A stretch of 64,000 nt of DNA. Origin: 3107 sp965216225. Lineage in GTDB: Bacteria > Pseudomonadota > Alphaproteobacteria > Rhodobacterales > Rhodobacteraceae. The stretch covers positions 124,001-188,000 of the forward strand of contig CBDCFF010000032.1 of NCBI GenBank assembly GCA_965216225.1. The letters run 5' to 3'. The stretch's first letter is position 1. Each line of letters opens with the position of its first letter. A model generated the notes under the pieces. That model saw only the letters and a program-made list of their open reading frames with translations. It did no database searches and had not been told where the DNA came from. Position numbers and translations under genes: made by a program. Below, one piece after another: positions 48,320 to 57,065 of this stretch.

Positions 48320-49267
48320 TCAAGATACATGAATTTTCGCAATAGCGTTTTTATTCACCAACTTGTCACGCAGAATGTCAATCGTTGGCACGACTGGCGT
48401 ATTTAGAAGTTCTGCCCAGCATGCTTCGCCCTGCTGAGACGTAATCGGTCCGGAATACAAATGAACGTCATCGGGATTGTCTATGCTTGCAGAAATAACA
48501 TTGACCTCTCCAGTCTTCCAGTCTGTCGCACACAGATATTCAAGCCTAAGACCCGTATTTGATCGAATATAGTTCATTAACGTATCTTGAACGACCCATA
48601 TTGTCCGACCGCCCCAGGCATTGGCTATTTGCGACTTGACAATCATCTGTGATGCCATTCTGGCCCAGACTTGGCGAATGTTCACGCCAGGGGCTTTGCC
48701 ACGATTTGGAAGATTGCCTTCCGCATACAGAACAGCATCGCAAAATGCGCTTTGAATGTCGGTTCGCTTCTTCTTGTTTCCGCCTGATGTTGATGCCGTC
48801 ATGATTTTGACAATCACTGGCGGTGCATTATTTTCTTTCAGCACATAATCCAGTCGATAATGCAGCTTTTCATCTTTGGTTTTGAACAAAACAGTTATTT
48901 CAGACCATATGCGCACGACATCGCCCGATGCAAAGCTGGCCAAGGTCAGGACGCGGGACAACAGGTAATGTTGTTCCGGCGAAGGTTGATTCGCGTCAAA
49001 CGTTAGCAAACGACGCGGACAGATGGCCCATCTTTGACCGCTAACAACGGAACATATGCCACATGGAATATAGCCGTCTTTTTGACTGACTGATGCGTCA
49101 AAGAACGGAGCCAAAGGCTGATCAGTTTTGGGCCATCTGGCCATGTCTCTATTGCCGCCGTCACATTGCTTTTTAGCCATGTGCGGACATTGTGCCATCC
49201 GGAATTGGCCTTGTTGATCGCCACTGTTCGTGAGAACTTTACCAAACAGTTCGTAGACTACAGACAT
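48320..49267 (-). CDS. NotI-like restriction endonuclease
   Basis: This 315-residue protein has an N-terminal cysteine set (MAQCPHMAKKQC; GICSVVSGQRWAICPRRLL). In NotI such cysteines hold an iron atom in a Cys4 fold, and the GxC..V...CPxR pattern is shared. A PD-(D/E)XK-like core follows: D in YRLDYVL, then VIVKIMTASTSGGN. NotI has an EIQ triad at that point; here the first residue is lysine, which may remove a catalytic acid. It overlaps the methyltransferase gene by ten bases, as restriction-modification partners often do. Codon use is more AT-rich than the surrounding genome. The recognition site cannot be deduced. Confidence 0.7.
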   Translation of the reverse strand: MSVVYELFGKVLTNSGDQQGQFRMAQCPHMAKKQCDGGNRDMARWPKTDQPLAPFFDASVSQKDGYIPCGICSVVSGQRWAICPRRLLTFDANQPSPEQHYLLSRVLTLASFASGDVVRIWSEITVLFKTKDEKLHYRLDYVLKENNAPPVIVKIMTASTSGGNKKKRTDIQSAFCDAVLYAEGNLPNRGKAPGVNIRQVWARMASQMIVKSQIANAWGGRTIWVVQDTLMNYIRSNTGLRLEYLCATDWKTGEVNVISASIDNPDDVHLYSGPITSQQGEACWAELLNTPVVPTIDILRDKLVNKNAIAKIHVS

Positions 49268-50298
49268 AATTCAGACCTTACACTTGACGCAATAGCTTTG
49301 GACAATGGCGGTGGGACGGCATTGGCAACTTGCCTGTGTTGATCAAGATTTTTGACCACACCCGTTCGACGGCGAATAGGTCCTTCAAAAACGTGAGTAT
49401 CCGGGAATCCCTGAATTCGTGCGGCTTCTCTGAGCGTAATATATCGGTTTTCTGTCGGGTGATACAATGCCTCGCCACATCGTAGAGTCAGTGATGGCTT
49501 GTTTCGGTCCAGTCGGCGGAATTTAGTAGAGTCCTTCGGCGTCAGGCGTTGCACAACGTCCGATGGTGCACCTTTGGTCTTGGACAGCCAGAGACCTTCC
49601 GGCACGAACGAGATTCTATATCTGTCTCGATCCGGTGTTACGTCAACATGATTAGGCGCCAAAGGCTGGTGATTTGGCAGCGCAGCTCTGGGCAACCCTT
49701 CCAATGCATCCCCTGCCGTCTGGGTGACAATCGTTCTTTTCGGGTCCGGAAAGGCAAATGACTGCCCCACAGGTACAGCAACGATCACTGCACGTTTCCG
49801 GCGTTGCGGCACGTCAAAGTCCAGCGCGTTGAGAATGCTCGCATGGGTGTCGTATCCAATGGAAAAGAACGCCTCTCGCATCACGTCCAGAACGGTCATG
49901 CCGTCTGCCGCTTGCGTGTCAAGGAAGGCGGGTACCTGTTCAATCATGATGGTGGTAGGTTGCAGCACTTCCGCGAAACGCACCATCTCGAATGCAAGGC
50001 GACCTCTGGGATCAAGAAGTCCGCGCTTGTGGCCAATCTGGCTGAACGACTGGCAAGGTGGCCCACCGTGCAAGAGGGCAATGTCACCCCTTGTCAAGCC
50101 CAAGGAGTCCAACGCTCGTTGCGGGTCCAGTGCTCGCACATCCACTTGCCAAATTGTCATTCGGCTGGAATTTCGACGCAATGTTGAAGCGCAATGTGGA
50201 TCCGTTTCGATCGAGCAAACATTGTCAAAACCGGCTTTGCAAACTCCAATGTCCATGCCCCCTGCACCTGAAAACAAGGATATAGCCTTGGGCTTCAC
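49258..50298 (-). CDS. DNA (cytosine-5-)-methyltransferase
   Basis: This 346-residue C5-cytosine methyltransferase has all main motifs in order. Motif I is ISLFSGAGGMDIG (AdoMet binding) and motif IV is GGPPCQSFSQ with the catalytic cysteine. Motif VI is MIEQVP in place of the usual ENV, motif VIII is VPQRRKRAVIV, and RLTPKDSTKFRRLDRNKP follows. Motif X is RQVANAVPPPL. The target-recognition stretch lies between VIII and IX. ATG 50298 overlaps the transposase stop by four bases and its end overlaps the endonuclease start, so it is made from the transposase transcript. Confidence 0.95.
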   Translation of the reverse strand: MKPKAISLFSGAGGMDIGVCKAGFDNVCSIETDPHCASTLRRNSSRMTIWQVDVRALDPQRALDSLGLTRGDIALLHGGPPCQSFSQIGHKRGLLDPRGRLAFEMVRFAEVLQPTTIMIEQVPAFLDTQAADGMTVLDVMREAFFSIGYDTHASILNALDFDVPQRRKRAVIVAVPVGQSFAFPDPKRTIVTQTAGDALEGLPRAALPNHQPLAPNHVDVTPDRDRYRISFVPEGLWLSKTKGAPSDVVQRLTPKDSTKFRRLDRNKPSLTLRCGEALYHPTENRYITLREAARIQGFPDTHVFEGPIRRRTGVVKNLDQHRQVANAVPPPLSKAIASSVRSELCL

Positions 50299-51278
50299 GA
50301 TCTTGCCCCGGACGAAAGCCCGTTGTCGGTGATCAGGTCAGAGAATTGCAACCGCTTCCCAATCATCCCACGCACAACGTCGCCCATCTGGTCGATAGTG
50401 TCACGCTCCCGGACGTTGTGGCGGTGGACAAATTCGGAGACATACTTGTCAAGATGCTTTGGGCTCATTTTGTGATAGATGCCAATATATCCCCGCTTGA
50501 GCATTGACCAGAACGATTCCATTCCGTTCGTATGCGCCATGTCACGCACGTATTCCCCGACTGAGTGGTTGACGGCTTCATGGTCGTAGAAAGACTTGAG
50601 CGCGTTGTAGACCTTGGCCTCGTCGGTATAGACCTTCGCGCCATTCTTGGTCTGTGCGGCCACAAAGCCCGCGACGTTGACGGTATCCGTAACCGGAACC
50701 ACCTTGGCGCGGACTTCGTTGGTATTGCGATCCTTGACGCCAACGACGGCTTTCTTGCCCATCGCGCCGCGTCCTGCGTCTTTCAATTCCTTGCGCTTGG
50801 CAAGGCTCATGTTCTTGCGCTTGCCCCCGATATACGTCTCATCGGCCTCAACAGGGCCTGAAAACAGAGCTTCGCCGGTTTCAGCTGCGGTGCGAAGGCG
50901 ATGCAGAAGAAACCATGCCGACTTCTGGCTGATGTTCAACTCACGATGCAGCCGCATGGACGAAACGCCCTTGATGTTGGAAGTATAGAGATACAGGCCG
51001 ATGGCCCATTCGCGGTGCGTCAAGTGCGAACGGTGCATGATGGTGCCGACCCTTACGGTGAATTGCGGCCTGTTCGGGCAGTCACGGCAACGATGGGTCT
51101 GCGACTTGTGCTTGATGTTGCACTGAACGTTAAAGCTGCCACACTGCGGGCAGTGCGGGCCATTCGGCCAGCGCAGTTCCTCGATCCAGTGCCGCGCCTT
51201 TTCTTTCGTGCCGAACATATCTGCGACTTGAAGCAGCGAGAGGCCCTTGCGGTGAGATTTGCCCGGTGCGTTCTGCAT
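50295..51278 (-). CDS. IS1595-family transposase
   Basis: This 327-residue transposase has an N-terminal zinc ribbon (CPQCGSFNV and HRCRDCPNRPQF) followed by a DDE-type core. The acidic residues are visible in PVEADETYIGGK and VYTDEAKVY, with the last near HTNGMESFWSMLKRG. This is the ISXO2/IS1595 layout. It is the first gene of the four-gene operon inside the transposon and appears complete. ATG 51278 lies 60 bases inside the right inverted repeat, so the promoter must be within or close to that end. Confidence 0.94.
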   Translation of the reverse strand: MQNAPGKSHRKGLSLLQVADMFGTKEKARHWIEELRWPNGPHCPQCGSFNVQCNIKHKSQTHRCRDCPNRPQFTVRVGTIMHRSHLTHREWAIGLYLYTSNIKGVSSMRLHRELNISQKSAWFLLHRLRTAAETGEALFSGPVEADETYIGGKRKNMSLAKRKELKDAGRGAMGKKAVVGVKDRNTNEVRAKVVPVTDTVNVAGFVAAQTKNGAKVYTDEAKVYNALKSFYDHEAVNHSVGEYVRDMAHTNGMESFWSMLKRGYIGIYHKMSPKHLDKYVSEFVHRHNVRERDTIDQMGDVVRGMIGKRLQFSDLITDNGLSSGARS

Positions 51279-51338
51279 GGTGATTCACCTTCTTGTGTGA
51301 CTCAAAGGTATGCGATTTTTGGGGCGGCATCAAGCAAA

Positions 51339-51362
51339 ATGTGACTCAAGGTTATAAGCCCC
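51339..51362 (-). repeat. Right terminal inverted repeat of the IS1595-type transposon
   Basis: Perfect inverted copy of 48085-48108. One extra C follows at 51363, which matches the flanking IS481 tip and so belongs to the flank. Confidence 0.9.
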
Positions 51363-51476
51363 CAAAGAAATCAGCATGTCTTGCCCCCGTCCCGAATCTC
51401 ACGCAGGACCGATCTTGCCATGAACAGGCCAGAACGGCGAGGGTCTATCTGATCGTCCGGGCTGGAACACCTAACA
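51363..51476 (-). repeat. 114-bp left tip of an IS481-type element (inverted copy of 544-657)
   Basis: The minus strand runs from a TGTTAG-like tip at 51476 through cggacgatcagatagaccct and acatgctgatttc to 51363. It matches 544-657 nearly base for base with a few differences, and includes the first five codons of the same transposase. The rest of that IS is gone, cut exactly where the IS1595-type transposon begins. Confidence 0.85.
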
Positions 51477-52087
51477 AAGGCCTTGCCTTTACCCTTGCGC
51501 CGTGCTCAAGGGACACGCAGAGTTCTTCCCGAGCGAAGACATGCGGTCAGCTCCCGTCGTGGCGCTCCGCGTCCCTGGATAAACAGAGCCCGATATATCG
51601 CTTCATGACCAATACGCATGGCAGGATCATCCGGATCGTCCAGCAGCAGGCGTCGGGCGATCTGTTCCGGGCTCCAGGCTGTCGCCCATATTCGATGTTG
51701 CCGACGCACGCAACGGCGTTTCGTCCAGCTTGCATCGGAACCTTGCGTGACGCTCCCATCCGGCCCTGCGACCTGGCCCGACAATTGATCTTCGACATAC
51801 TGACGCAAAGCAGCGTTCTGCGCCGGTTTTGTGGACCTGGGCCTGCGCGCAGCCCTGTCTGAGCGCCGCTGCGCGGTGGTTGCGCGATACTCGAAACCGC
51901 CGCTGCGCGTTGCCGCATTCCGGCGTCGTTCCCTTGACACCGTGGAGGCCGCTCGCCCGATCAGTCCGGAAATGGCATTGACGCCAGGACCGCCGGCGAG
52001 ATGCAGGGCGATCTCTTCGCACTCAGAGAAAGAAAGACAGCGCCCGGACAGTGATGGTGCAGACGTTGAATATTGTGATGGGGGCAT
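51461..52087 (-). pseudogene. IS30-family transposase, N-terminal remnant
   Basis: From ATG 52087 the protein shows an IS30-type N-terminus: LSFSECEEIALHLAGG, GLIGRAASTVSRERRRNAAT, GFEYRATTAQRRSDRAARRP, AWSPEQIARRLLLD, ISHEAIYRALFIQGRG-like and RRELTACLRSGRTLRVP. The main frame stops at 51506. Family sequence continues in another frame (ARRKGKGKAFVR) to about 51477 and ends at the IS481 tip. The whole catalytic domain is missing. Confidence 0.85.
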
Positions 52088-52126
52088 GCCCCCGGCCTCC
52101 CGAAACCACCTGCCACCAACCGCGGG

Positions 52127-52946
52127 GGTGCTGTCACGTTAACGACTGGTTGGTAAAAAAGGCCGTTGATTATTTGTGTTTCACGCATCAATGTTTGTGG
52201 CTGCACGCCATACATCGAAAGCCTCAGGACGGTGGTAACGGATGGCTTTGGCTGAGTGGCGATGGGGTGGTGGCGCAAAGACGTTGCGGGTTACCGAGTG
52301 GATGGAAACAAATCTCTGCAATCCGCCAGGGGAACGGTAACCACGCATCATTCTCTCCCGGGATTGAAACGGCAGGTGACTATTCCCGGAGCGATTGTCA
52401 AGACCCTTGCGGGACAGGTGCTGCAGCTTTGAGGCAACCTTGCGCCTGGCCGCGCCGCAGGAGCGCAACCTGTCGGTGACGAGGCCCCGAGGCGCGGTGT
52501 CGACTTTCTTCAGCAATGATTTCAGCAATCGTTTTGCCGCCGCCGTATCGCGCTTGCGCTGCAGGATTTCGTCGAGAACCAGCCCGTTTGGGTCGACTGC
52601 GCGCCAGAGCCGGTAAATCTCACCCCTGATTTTGACGCGCACTTCGTCAAGATGCCAGATGTCACCCGGCTTTGCCGATCCATGGCGCAAACTGCGCGCA
52701 AACGCTGGACCAAACTTGATCACCCAACGGCGAAGCGTCTCATGGGAAATCTCGACCCCACGCTCAAGCAGGAGTTCTTCGACCGAACGGAGGCTGAGGT
52801 TGAAACGGACATAGAGCCAAACCGCGTGAGAAATAATCCCGGCAGGAAAGCGGGGGCGTTTGTAGCTGAGCCTGTATTTTGACATTGCCGGAAGTAACCA
52901 AAACTCTGCGTCCACGCAACCAGTGGAGATTTAATGTGACAGCACC
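52127..52946 (-). mobile_element. IS6-family insertion sequence (820 bp)
   Basis: The ends are inverted repeats GGTGCTGTCACGTTAA (52127-52142) and its complement at 52931-52946 with one mismatch. The length of 820 bp and a single transposase gene are typical of IS6/IS26-like elements. The eight bases outside each end (accgcggg and gatccggt) do not match. This is expected when IS6-type elements recombine with other copies or rearrange. Confidence 0.85.
52181..52915 (-). CDS. IS6-family transposase, probable catalytic mutant
   Basis: This 244-residue IS6-type transposase has a helix-turn-helix (RSVEELLLERGVEISHETLRRWV) and then the DDE core. The first acid is in DIWHLDEVRVKI and the second in GLVTDRLRSCG. 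Where relatives have NRAENSH with the catalytic glutamate, this has NRSGNSH: codon GGG at 52385-52387 in place of a GAG-type codon. The rest is colinear to the end (GLQRFVSIHSVTRNVF). The element may move only with help from another copy. The frame opens at 52915; MSKYRLSYKRPRF is the likely start, at 52882. Confidence 0.85.
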   Translation of the reverse strand: MDAEFWLLPAMSKYRLSYKRPRFPAGIISHAVWLYVRFNLSLRSVEELLLERGVEISHETLRRWVIKFGPAFARSLRHGSAKPGDIWHLDEVRVKIRGEIYRLWRAVDPNGLVLDEILQRKRDTAAAKRLLKSLLKKVDTAPRGLVTDRLRSCGAARRKVASKLQHLSRKGLDNRSGNSHLPFQSRERMMRGYRSPGGLQRFVSIHSVTRNVFAPPPHRHSAKAIRYHRPEAFDVWRAATNIDA

Positions 52947-52949
52947 GAT

Positions 52950-53110
52950 CCGGTTGTTTCCGACGGCCGGAAACGTCAGTGATTACGTCGGCGCACACGC
53001 CTTGATGTCTTCCCTGCCGAAGGCCCACTGGTTTCGCAATGCCTTGAAAGATATGAAGACTGAGCCATGCACCCGGTCACGGAAGTCTCGAAAACAGGAC
53101 TGTTGTGTTG
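52950..53110 (+). pseudogene. IS5-family transposase fragment
   Basis: The plus strand reads IRLFPTAGNVSDYVGAHALM and SSLPKAHWFRNALKDMK, followed by a basic RSRKSRKQ stretch. This matches the middle of IS5/IS427-type transposases (LTAGQVSDY.GA.ALL..LP), with an internal gap where relatives have a GDRGYDA segment. No start, end or terminal repeat remains. Next to it (53160-53290) a line reading HMLAERGITVD resembles the helix-turn-helix of an IS6-type transposase, but is too short to name. Confidence 0.6.
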
Positions 53111-53284
53111 ATTGGCCGGATGCCGGATTCGGTTCCGGGCAGACGATGAGGTTTCCCATGCGCCGCCGCGGGTCCGTTCACATGCTGGCGGAACGCGGGA
53201 TCACGGTCGATGCTGCGACTGAACAACCGTATCGAAAGCGATCACGCGGTGCCGATGCGGAACTGGGTAACGTCAACATTCATG

Positions 53285-53430
53285 TGTCAGCGGGAAAGGG
53301 GGGCCTGTTCCCTGTCGTCTGTTTTCATGAATGAAGATCGCGTAGAGGATGCGATCCATTGACGTGATGTCCCGGAAGACGCCCATGGGGCGGATTCTCC
53401 TTCGAACTTCCCGGAACCTGCGTTCGCTGG
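53285..53430 (-). pseudogene. C-terminal fragment of a transposase (probably mutator/IS256-like)
   Basis: Minus-strand codons give FREVRRRIRPMGVFRDITSM, DRILYAIFIHENRRQGTGPP and then a stop near 53282. This ends like transposases of the mutator type as I remember them, but I cannot be sure of the family. It stops where the IS256-type inverted end begins at 53431, so its upstream part was replaced by the inverted copy next door. Confidence 0.4.
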
Positions 53431-53492
53431 GAGAGTGTCCGCTCTTCCGTGTATGGGTAATCTGGTCCATGCTTCCGTAAAAGGAAGCAAGG

Positions 53493-54325
53493 CTGACGAT
53501 TTCCAGGGAATTACTGTACGAGCTGTTGAAGGGCTGCGAGCGGCCCGAGGGTCTGCCTGGCGATGCCGGACTGCTGAGAGAACTGAAGATCAAGCTGATG
53601 GAGCGGATGCCTGGGGCTGAGTTGACATCTCATCCGGGCTATGAGGAAGGCAAGGATGCGCCACCGGGCCAGCCCAATCGACGCACCGGCGCCGCCGGCA
53701 AGCGCCTGAAGGGCCAGGATGGCGAGATGCCGCTTGCCGTGCCGCGTGATCGGGATGGCAGTTTCGAGCCCGAACTTGTCAGGAAGGGTCAGACAAGGAT
53801 CGACGGCATTGATGACAGGATCATCGGGCTCCATGCCGCCGGTCTTTGTGTGCGCGATATCCGCGCCCATCCTGAAGAGGCATACGGCCCCCAGGTTTCT
53901 GCTGACCTGATCAGCCGGGTCACCGATGCCGTTCCGGATGAGGTGCGCGAGTGGCAATCCCGGGCACTGGACCGGATGTGCCCCATCGTGATCTTCGACG
54001 CCCTGCGCGTGAAGATCAGGGACGCCGACAGCCGCATGGTCAGGAACAGGGCCGTCCATGTGGCGCCCGGCGTTTCCCGCGACGGCGTGCGCGAGGTTCC
54101 GGGCCTGTGGATCGCTGATAACGAGGGGGCCAGGTTCTGGCTATCGGTCATGAATGAGTTGAAGAACCGGGGTGTCCAGGACATTCTGATCGCCGTCGTT
54201 GACGGGCTCAAAGGCTTCCCGGAGGCGATCACGGCCGCTTTCCCCGAGGCCACGGTTCAGACCTGCATCGTGCATCTGGAGCGCCATTCTCCGAACTTCC
54301 GTGCCTGGAGGGACCGCAAGGGAGT
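53493..54325 (+). pseudogene. IS256-family transposase, left copy, C-terminus missing
   Basis: The first recognisable codons are LTISRELLYELLKGCERPEG at 53493; the ATG seen in the other copy is lost here. It continues with GKRLKGQDGEMPLAVPRDRD, DDRIIGLHAAGLCVRDIRAH, LISRVTDAVPDEVREWQSRA, IVIFDALRVKIRDADSRMV and TCIVHLERHSPNFRAWRDRK. It then enters the antisense of the opposite copy. The final catalytic glutamate and the C-terminus are absent, so it cannot be active. Confidence 0.8.
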
Positions 54326-55125
54326 GGCGCACCAGGTGGACAATGCAGGTTTGCACCGTGGTCTGCGCAAAGGCGGCGGTGATCGCCTCCGGGAAGCCTT
54401 TGAGCCCGTCAACGACGGCGATCAGAATGTCCTGGACACCCCGGTTCTTCAACTCATTCATCACCGACAACCAGAATTTGGCCCCCTCGTTATCAGCGAT
54501 CCACAGGCCCAGGACCTCGCGCACGCCGTCCCGGCTGACCCCCAGGGCGATGTAGATGGCCTTGTTCTTCACCATGCGGCTGTCGGCGTCGCGGATCTTC
54601 ACCCGCAGCGCGTCGAAGATCACGATCGGATACATCCGCTCCAGCGCCCGGCTTTGCCAGTCGCGCACCTCGTCGAGCACGGCGTCGGTGACGCGGCTGA
54701 TCAAATCCGGCGAGACCAGCAGACCGTAGATATCCTCAAGATGGGCGCGGATGTCGCGGACACTCTCGTCCGGCGGCATAGAGGCCGATGATCCTGTCAT
54801 CCATCCCGTCGATCCGGGTCTGGCCCTTCTTCACCAGTTCCGGTTCAAAACTGCCATCCCGATCACGGGGCACGGAAATCGGTGCCTCGCCGATCTGGCC
54901 CTTCAGGCGCTTGCCAGCTGTGCCGTTGCGCCGATTGGACTGACCCGGAGGTGCATCCTTGCCTTCTTCATAGCCCGGATGCGCGGTCAGTTCGGCCCCA
55001 AGCATCCGCTCCATCAGTTTGATCCTGAGCTCTTTCAGCAGCCCGGTATCGCCAGGCAGGTCTTCAGGCCGCTCGCAGCCTTCCAGAAGTTCGTCCAGAA
55101 GTTCCCTGGATATCGTCATCGTCAT
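54325..55125 (-). pseudogene. IS256-family transposase, right copy, frameshifted and truncated
   Basis: ATG 55125 starts MTMTISRELLDELLEGCERP and runs to IIGLYAAG near 54790. There a shift moves the reading to the frame containing SVRDIRAHLEDIYGLLVSPD, LISRVTDAVLDEVRDWQSRA and TCIVHLVRHSL. The palindrome centre is reached near 54325. It matches the left copy segment by segment. Both the frameshift and the missing C-terminus make it inactive. Confidence 0.8.
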
Positions 55126-55420
55126 GGCTCCTCTCTCAAAGCATGGTACAGATCACAGATACACAGAGGAGCGGACACTCTCGAGGCAGAGCAGCGGGCG
55201 ACCGGCCTCGCCGCCCCTGTGTGCAACACTGTTCATATCGGCCACGTTTTCCCGACCTGAACACCCTGATCAACGCATCCGCCCGGCCCCCTGGGCAAGG
55301 GCAGCGGCCGGGTTCAGCCAGACATCGCGTTTCACGGGGTGTGTTCCAAATGGCCGTTCCGCATGTCAGGACCATGGCCCGGCACATGGCCGATTGCAGG
55401 CCCGCCCCCATCCGGCGGCC

Positions 55421-56944
55421 TCATGTCTCCTGCCTCAGAACCAGTTCCGCCGCGACCGGGCGCAGGTCATCCACCCGCAGCCCGCCGGACGGCCGCGCCA
55501 GCCGGTTCCGCACCACCCAGATCAGCCGTTCCTGCGCCCTTGTGATCGCCACATAAGCCAGCCGCTTCCACAGGGGTTGCCCGGCCTCGCTCCGCCCCGT
55601 GCGCGCGGCGACCCACAAATCCGGCGCAAAGACCTGAACGGTATCCCACTGGCTGCCCTGCGCCTTGTGGATTGTCACCGCCGCCCCATGCAGAAAGGCC
55701 GCCCCCATCCGCGCCGAAAACGGAATGAACGGCTCCTCCTGATCCGGTATCTCGATCTTGATGATCGACGCCACGCTGACCTGCGGGTCCTCCGCCCCGA
55801 TCACATGCAAGCGTGAAAACCCCGGCCTGCGCCCCGGTCCCAGATAGATCACCTGCGCGCCCCTGATCAGCCCGCGCGCCTCCAGGTCCAGCCGCTGCTT
55901 CCGATGCCTGCGCGGCAATTCGATGCCGTCGCAGATCAACGGCTCTCCGGGCAGGAGCCCGGCCTCGGGCGCGCCATGGGCGTTGCGAAACGCCTGGATC
56001 AGCTTTACCCGCGTCGCATTGCGCCATACCAGAACCGGAGAGCGCGCCATCAGGTCGCTTTCAACCCGCTGCCCCATCGTCACGCGCTCATCACGGCGCG
56101 CGGCCTCTGCGACCATGCGCTCGAAATCCGCGAATTCCAGCGCCGGGTCGGCCAGCGCATGGGCCAGATCCAGGATCGGATTATCCTGCGTCTGCCGGTG
56201 TATGCGGTTCAGCATCACCCTGCGCCCCCCGGACAGGCCATCGAACACCATCTTGCCGGACTGCCCCACCGGCGCCAACTGCGCGGGATCGCCGAACAGG
56301 ACAAGGGTCGGGAAAATCGCCTGCAAATCTTCGAACTGCCTTTCATCGAGCATCGAGCTTTCATCGACAAAGCCGATATCCAGCGGGTCTTCCCGCCGCT
56401 TCCAGCCGATGATGAAATCAGAGCCTCTGAGACCCGCCGCAGCCAGCGCACCGGGCATCGAGCGGTTGAGCTGATAAAACGCATGTGCCCGATCCAGCGC
56501 CACCTCGGTCAACCCCTTGATCACTGGCCGCTCTCCGTTTGCGGCCAGCCAGTCGGCGATCCTTTCATATTCCGGGTCATAGACAGGCGTGTAGAGAATG
56601 CGGTGAATGGTCGTGGCGGGCACCCCGCACATGCGCAGCACGCTCGCCGCCTTGTTGGTGGGCGCGAGAATCGCCAGGGTCCGCCGGTCCTTCCGTTTGC
56701 GTCCCTCATAATCGCCGGAAATCATATCGACGCCCGCCTCTTCCAGCGCCCGCGCCAGTTCCGCCAGCAACATGGTCTTGCCGGACCCGGCCTTGCCGAC
56801 CACCGCCATGACCTGCGATTTGCCCGGCGCCACAGGCGTCAGGAGTGCATCGTCAATATCGACCCCGGCCATACGCAACAGTTCCGCCACACGGTCATGA
56901 GCGTCAGCCTGATCTTCGGAAAACGTGATGGCGGCCCGGTTCAT
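55421..56944 (-). CDS. RecD-like ATP-dependent DNA helicase
   Basis: This 507-residue superfamily 1B helicase has Walker A VVGKAGSGKTMLL (about residues 48-60), LAPTNKAASVLR (motif Ia), GFVDESSMLDE (motif II), LFGDPAQLAPVG (motif III), and the C-terminal UvrD-like AVTIHKAQGSQWDTVQVF and LAYVAITRAQERLI. It resembles RecD2-type enzymes lacking the long N-terminus. No RecBC genes accompany it. It is the first core gene after the IS-rich region, and its 3' end is 240 bases from the IS256 end. Confidence 0.88.
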   Translation of the reverse strand: MNRAAITFSEDQADAHDRVAELLRMAGVDIDDALLTPVAPGKSQVMAVVGKAGSGKTMLLAELARALEEAGVDMISGDYEGRKRKDRRTLAILAPTNKAASVLRMCGVPATTIHRILYTPVYDPEYERIADWLAANGERPVIKGLTEVALDRAHAFYQLNRSMPGALAAAGLRGSDFIIGWKRREDPLDIGFVDESSMLDERQFEDLQAIFPTLVLFGDPAQLAPVGQSGKMVFDGLSGGRRVMLNRIHRQTQDNPILDLAHALADPALEFADFERMVAEAARRDERVTMGQRVESDLMARSPVLVWRNATRVKLIQAFRNAHGAPEAGLLPGEPLICDGIELPRRHRKQRLDLEARGLIRGAQVIYLGPGRRPGFSRLHVIGAEDPQVSVASIIKIEIPDQEEPFIPFSARMGAAFLHGAAVTIHKAQGSQWDTVQVFAPDLWVAARTGRSEAGQPLWKRLAYVAITRAQERLIWVVRNRLARPSGGLRVDDLRPVAAELVLRQET

Positions 56945-57016
56945 GGCGCGACATTATCCTGCGGCAGGGACCGACGCCAGCACCAAGACCGGGGCGTTCG
57001 ATGCGCTGACGCGGCT

Positions 57017-57050
57017 GCCTCCGGCGGGAGTATTTTTGCAGAGAAGAAGG
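57017..57050 (+). repeat. Dispersed repeat copy 2 (paired with copy 3)
   Basis: It begins gcctccggcgggagtatttt and ends with a gcagagaagaagg core. It faces copy 3 in inverted orientation with 15 bases between, so the transcript from ccr on the other strand would form a long hairpin here. It shares its core with 36477-36509. Confidence 0.65.
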
Positions 57051-57065
57051 AGGATCGGTCATGCG

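Larger units (their letters stand above)
48085..51362 (-). mobile_element. IS1595-type transposon carrying a restriction-modification operon
   Basis: The ends are perfect 24-bp inverted repeats beginning GGGGCTTATAACCTTGAGTC (48085-48108 and, inverted, 51339-51362). They enclose four minus-strand genes packed without gaps: IS1595-type transposase, C5-cytosine methyltransferase, NotI-like endonuclease and a 57-residue protein. A GGG start and a transposase near one end fit the IS1595 family, some members of which carry passenger genes. The left flank is an IS110 remnant, the right an IS481 tip. The eight bases outside each end differ, so no target duplication is left. Confidence 0.88.
53431..55182. 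mobile_element. Two truncated IS256-type elements fused head-on
   Basis: The outer ends are GAGAGTGTCCGCTC at 53431 and its complement ending at 55182. From each end a transposase gene reads inward, and the two halves meet near 54320, making a large imperfect palindrome of about 1.75 kb. Each half holds only the N-terminal 270 or so codons of the transposase. The two halves differ at many positions, so they are separate copies joined by recombination or replication error, not one duplicated recently. Confidence 0.8.

Noticed and set aside
52947..53430. A 151-codon plus-strand open frame as a new gene
   Set aside because: It strings together an IS5-like fragment and another IS-like piece across IS boundaries; a chance fusion of remnants.
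53526..54791. A 421-codon plus-strand open frame
   Set aside because: Its first half is the left IS256-type transposase; its second half is the antisense of the inverted right copy. It is a by-product of the palindrome, not a designed gene.
47850..55182. A CRISPR array or defence island beyond the R-M operon
   Set aside because: No regularly spaced repeats and no further defence genes; the rest is IS debris.
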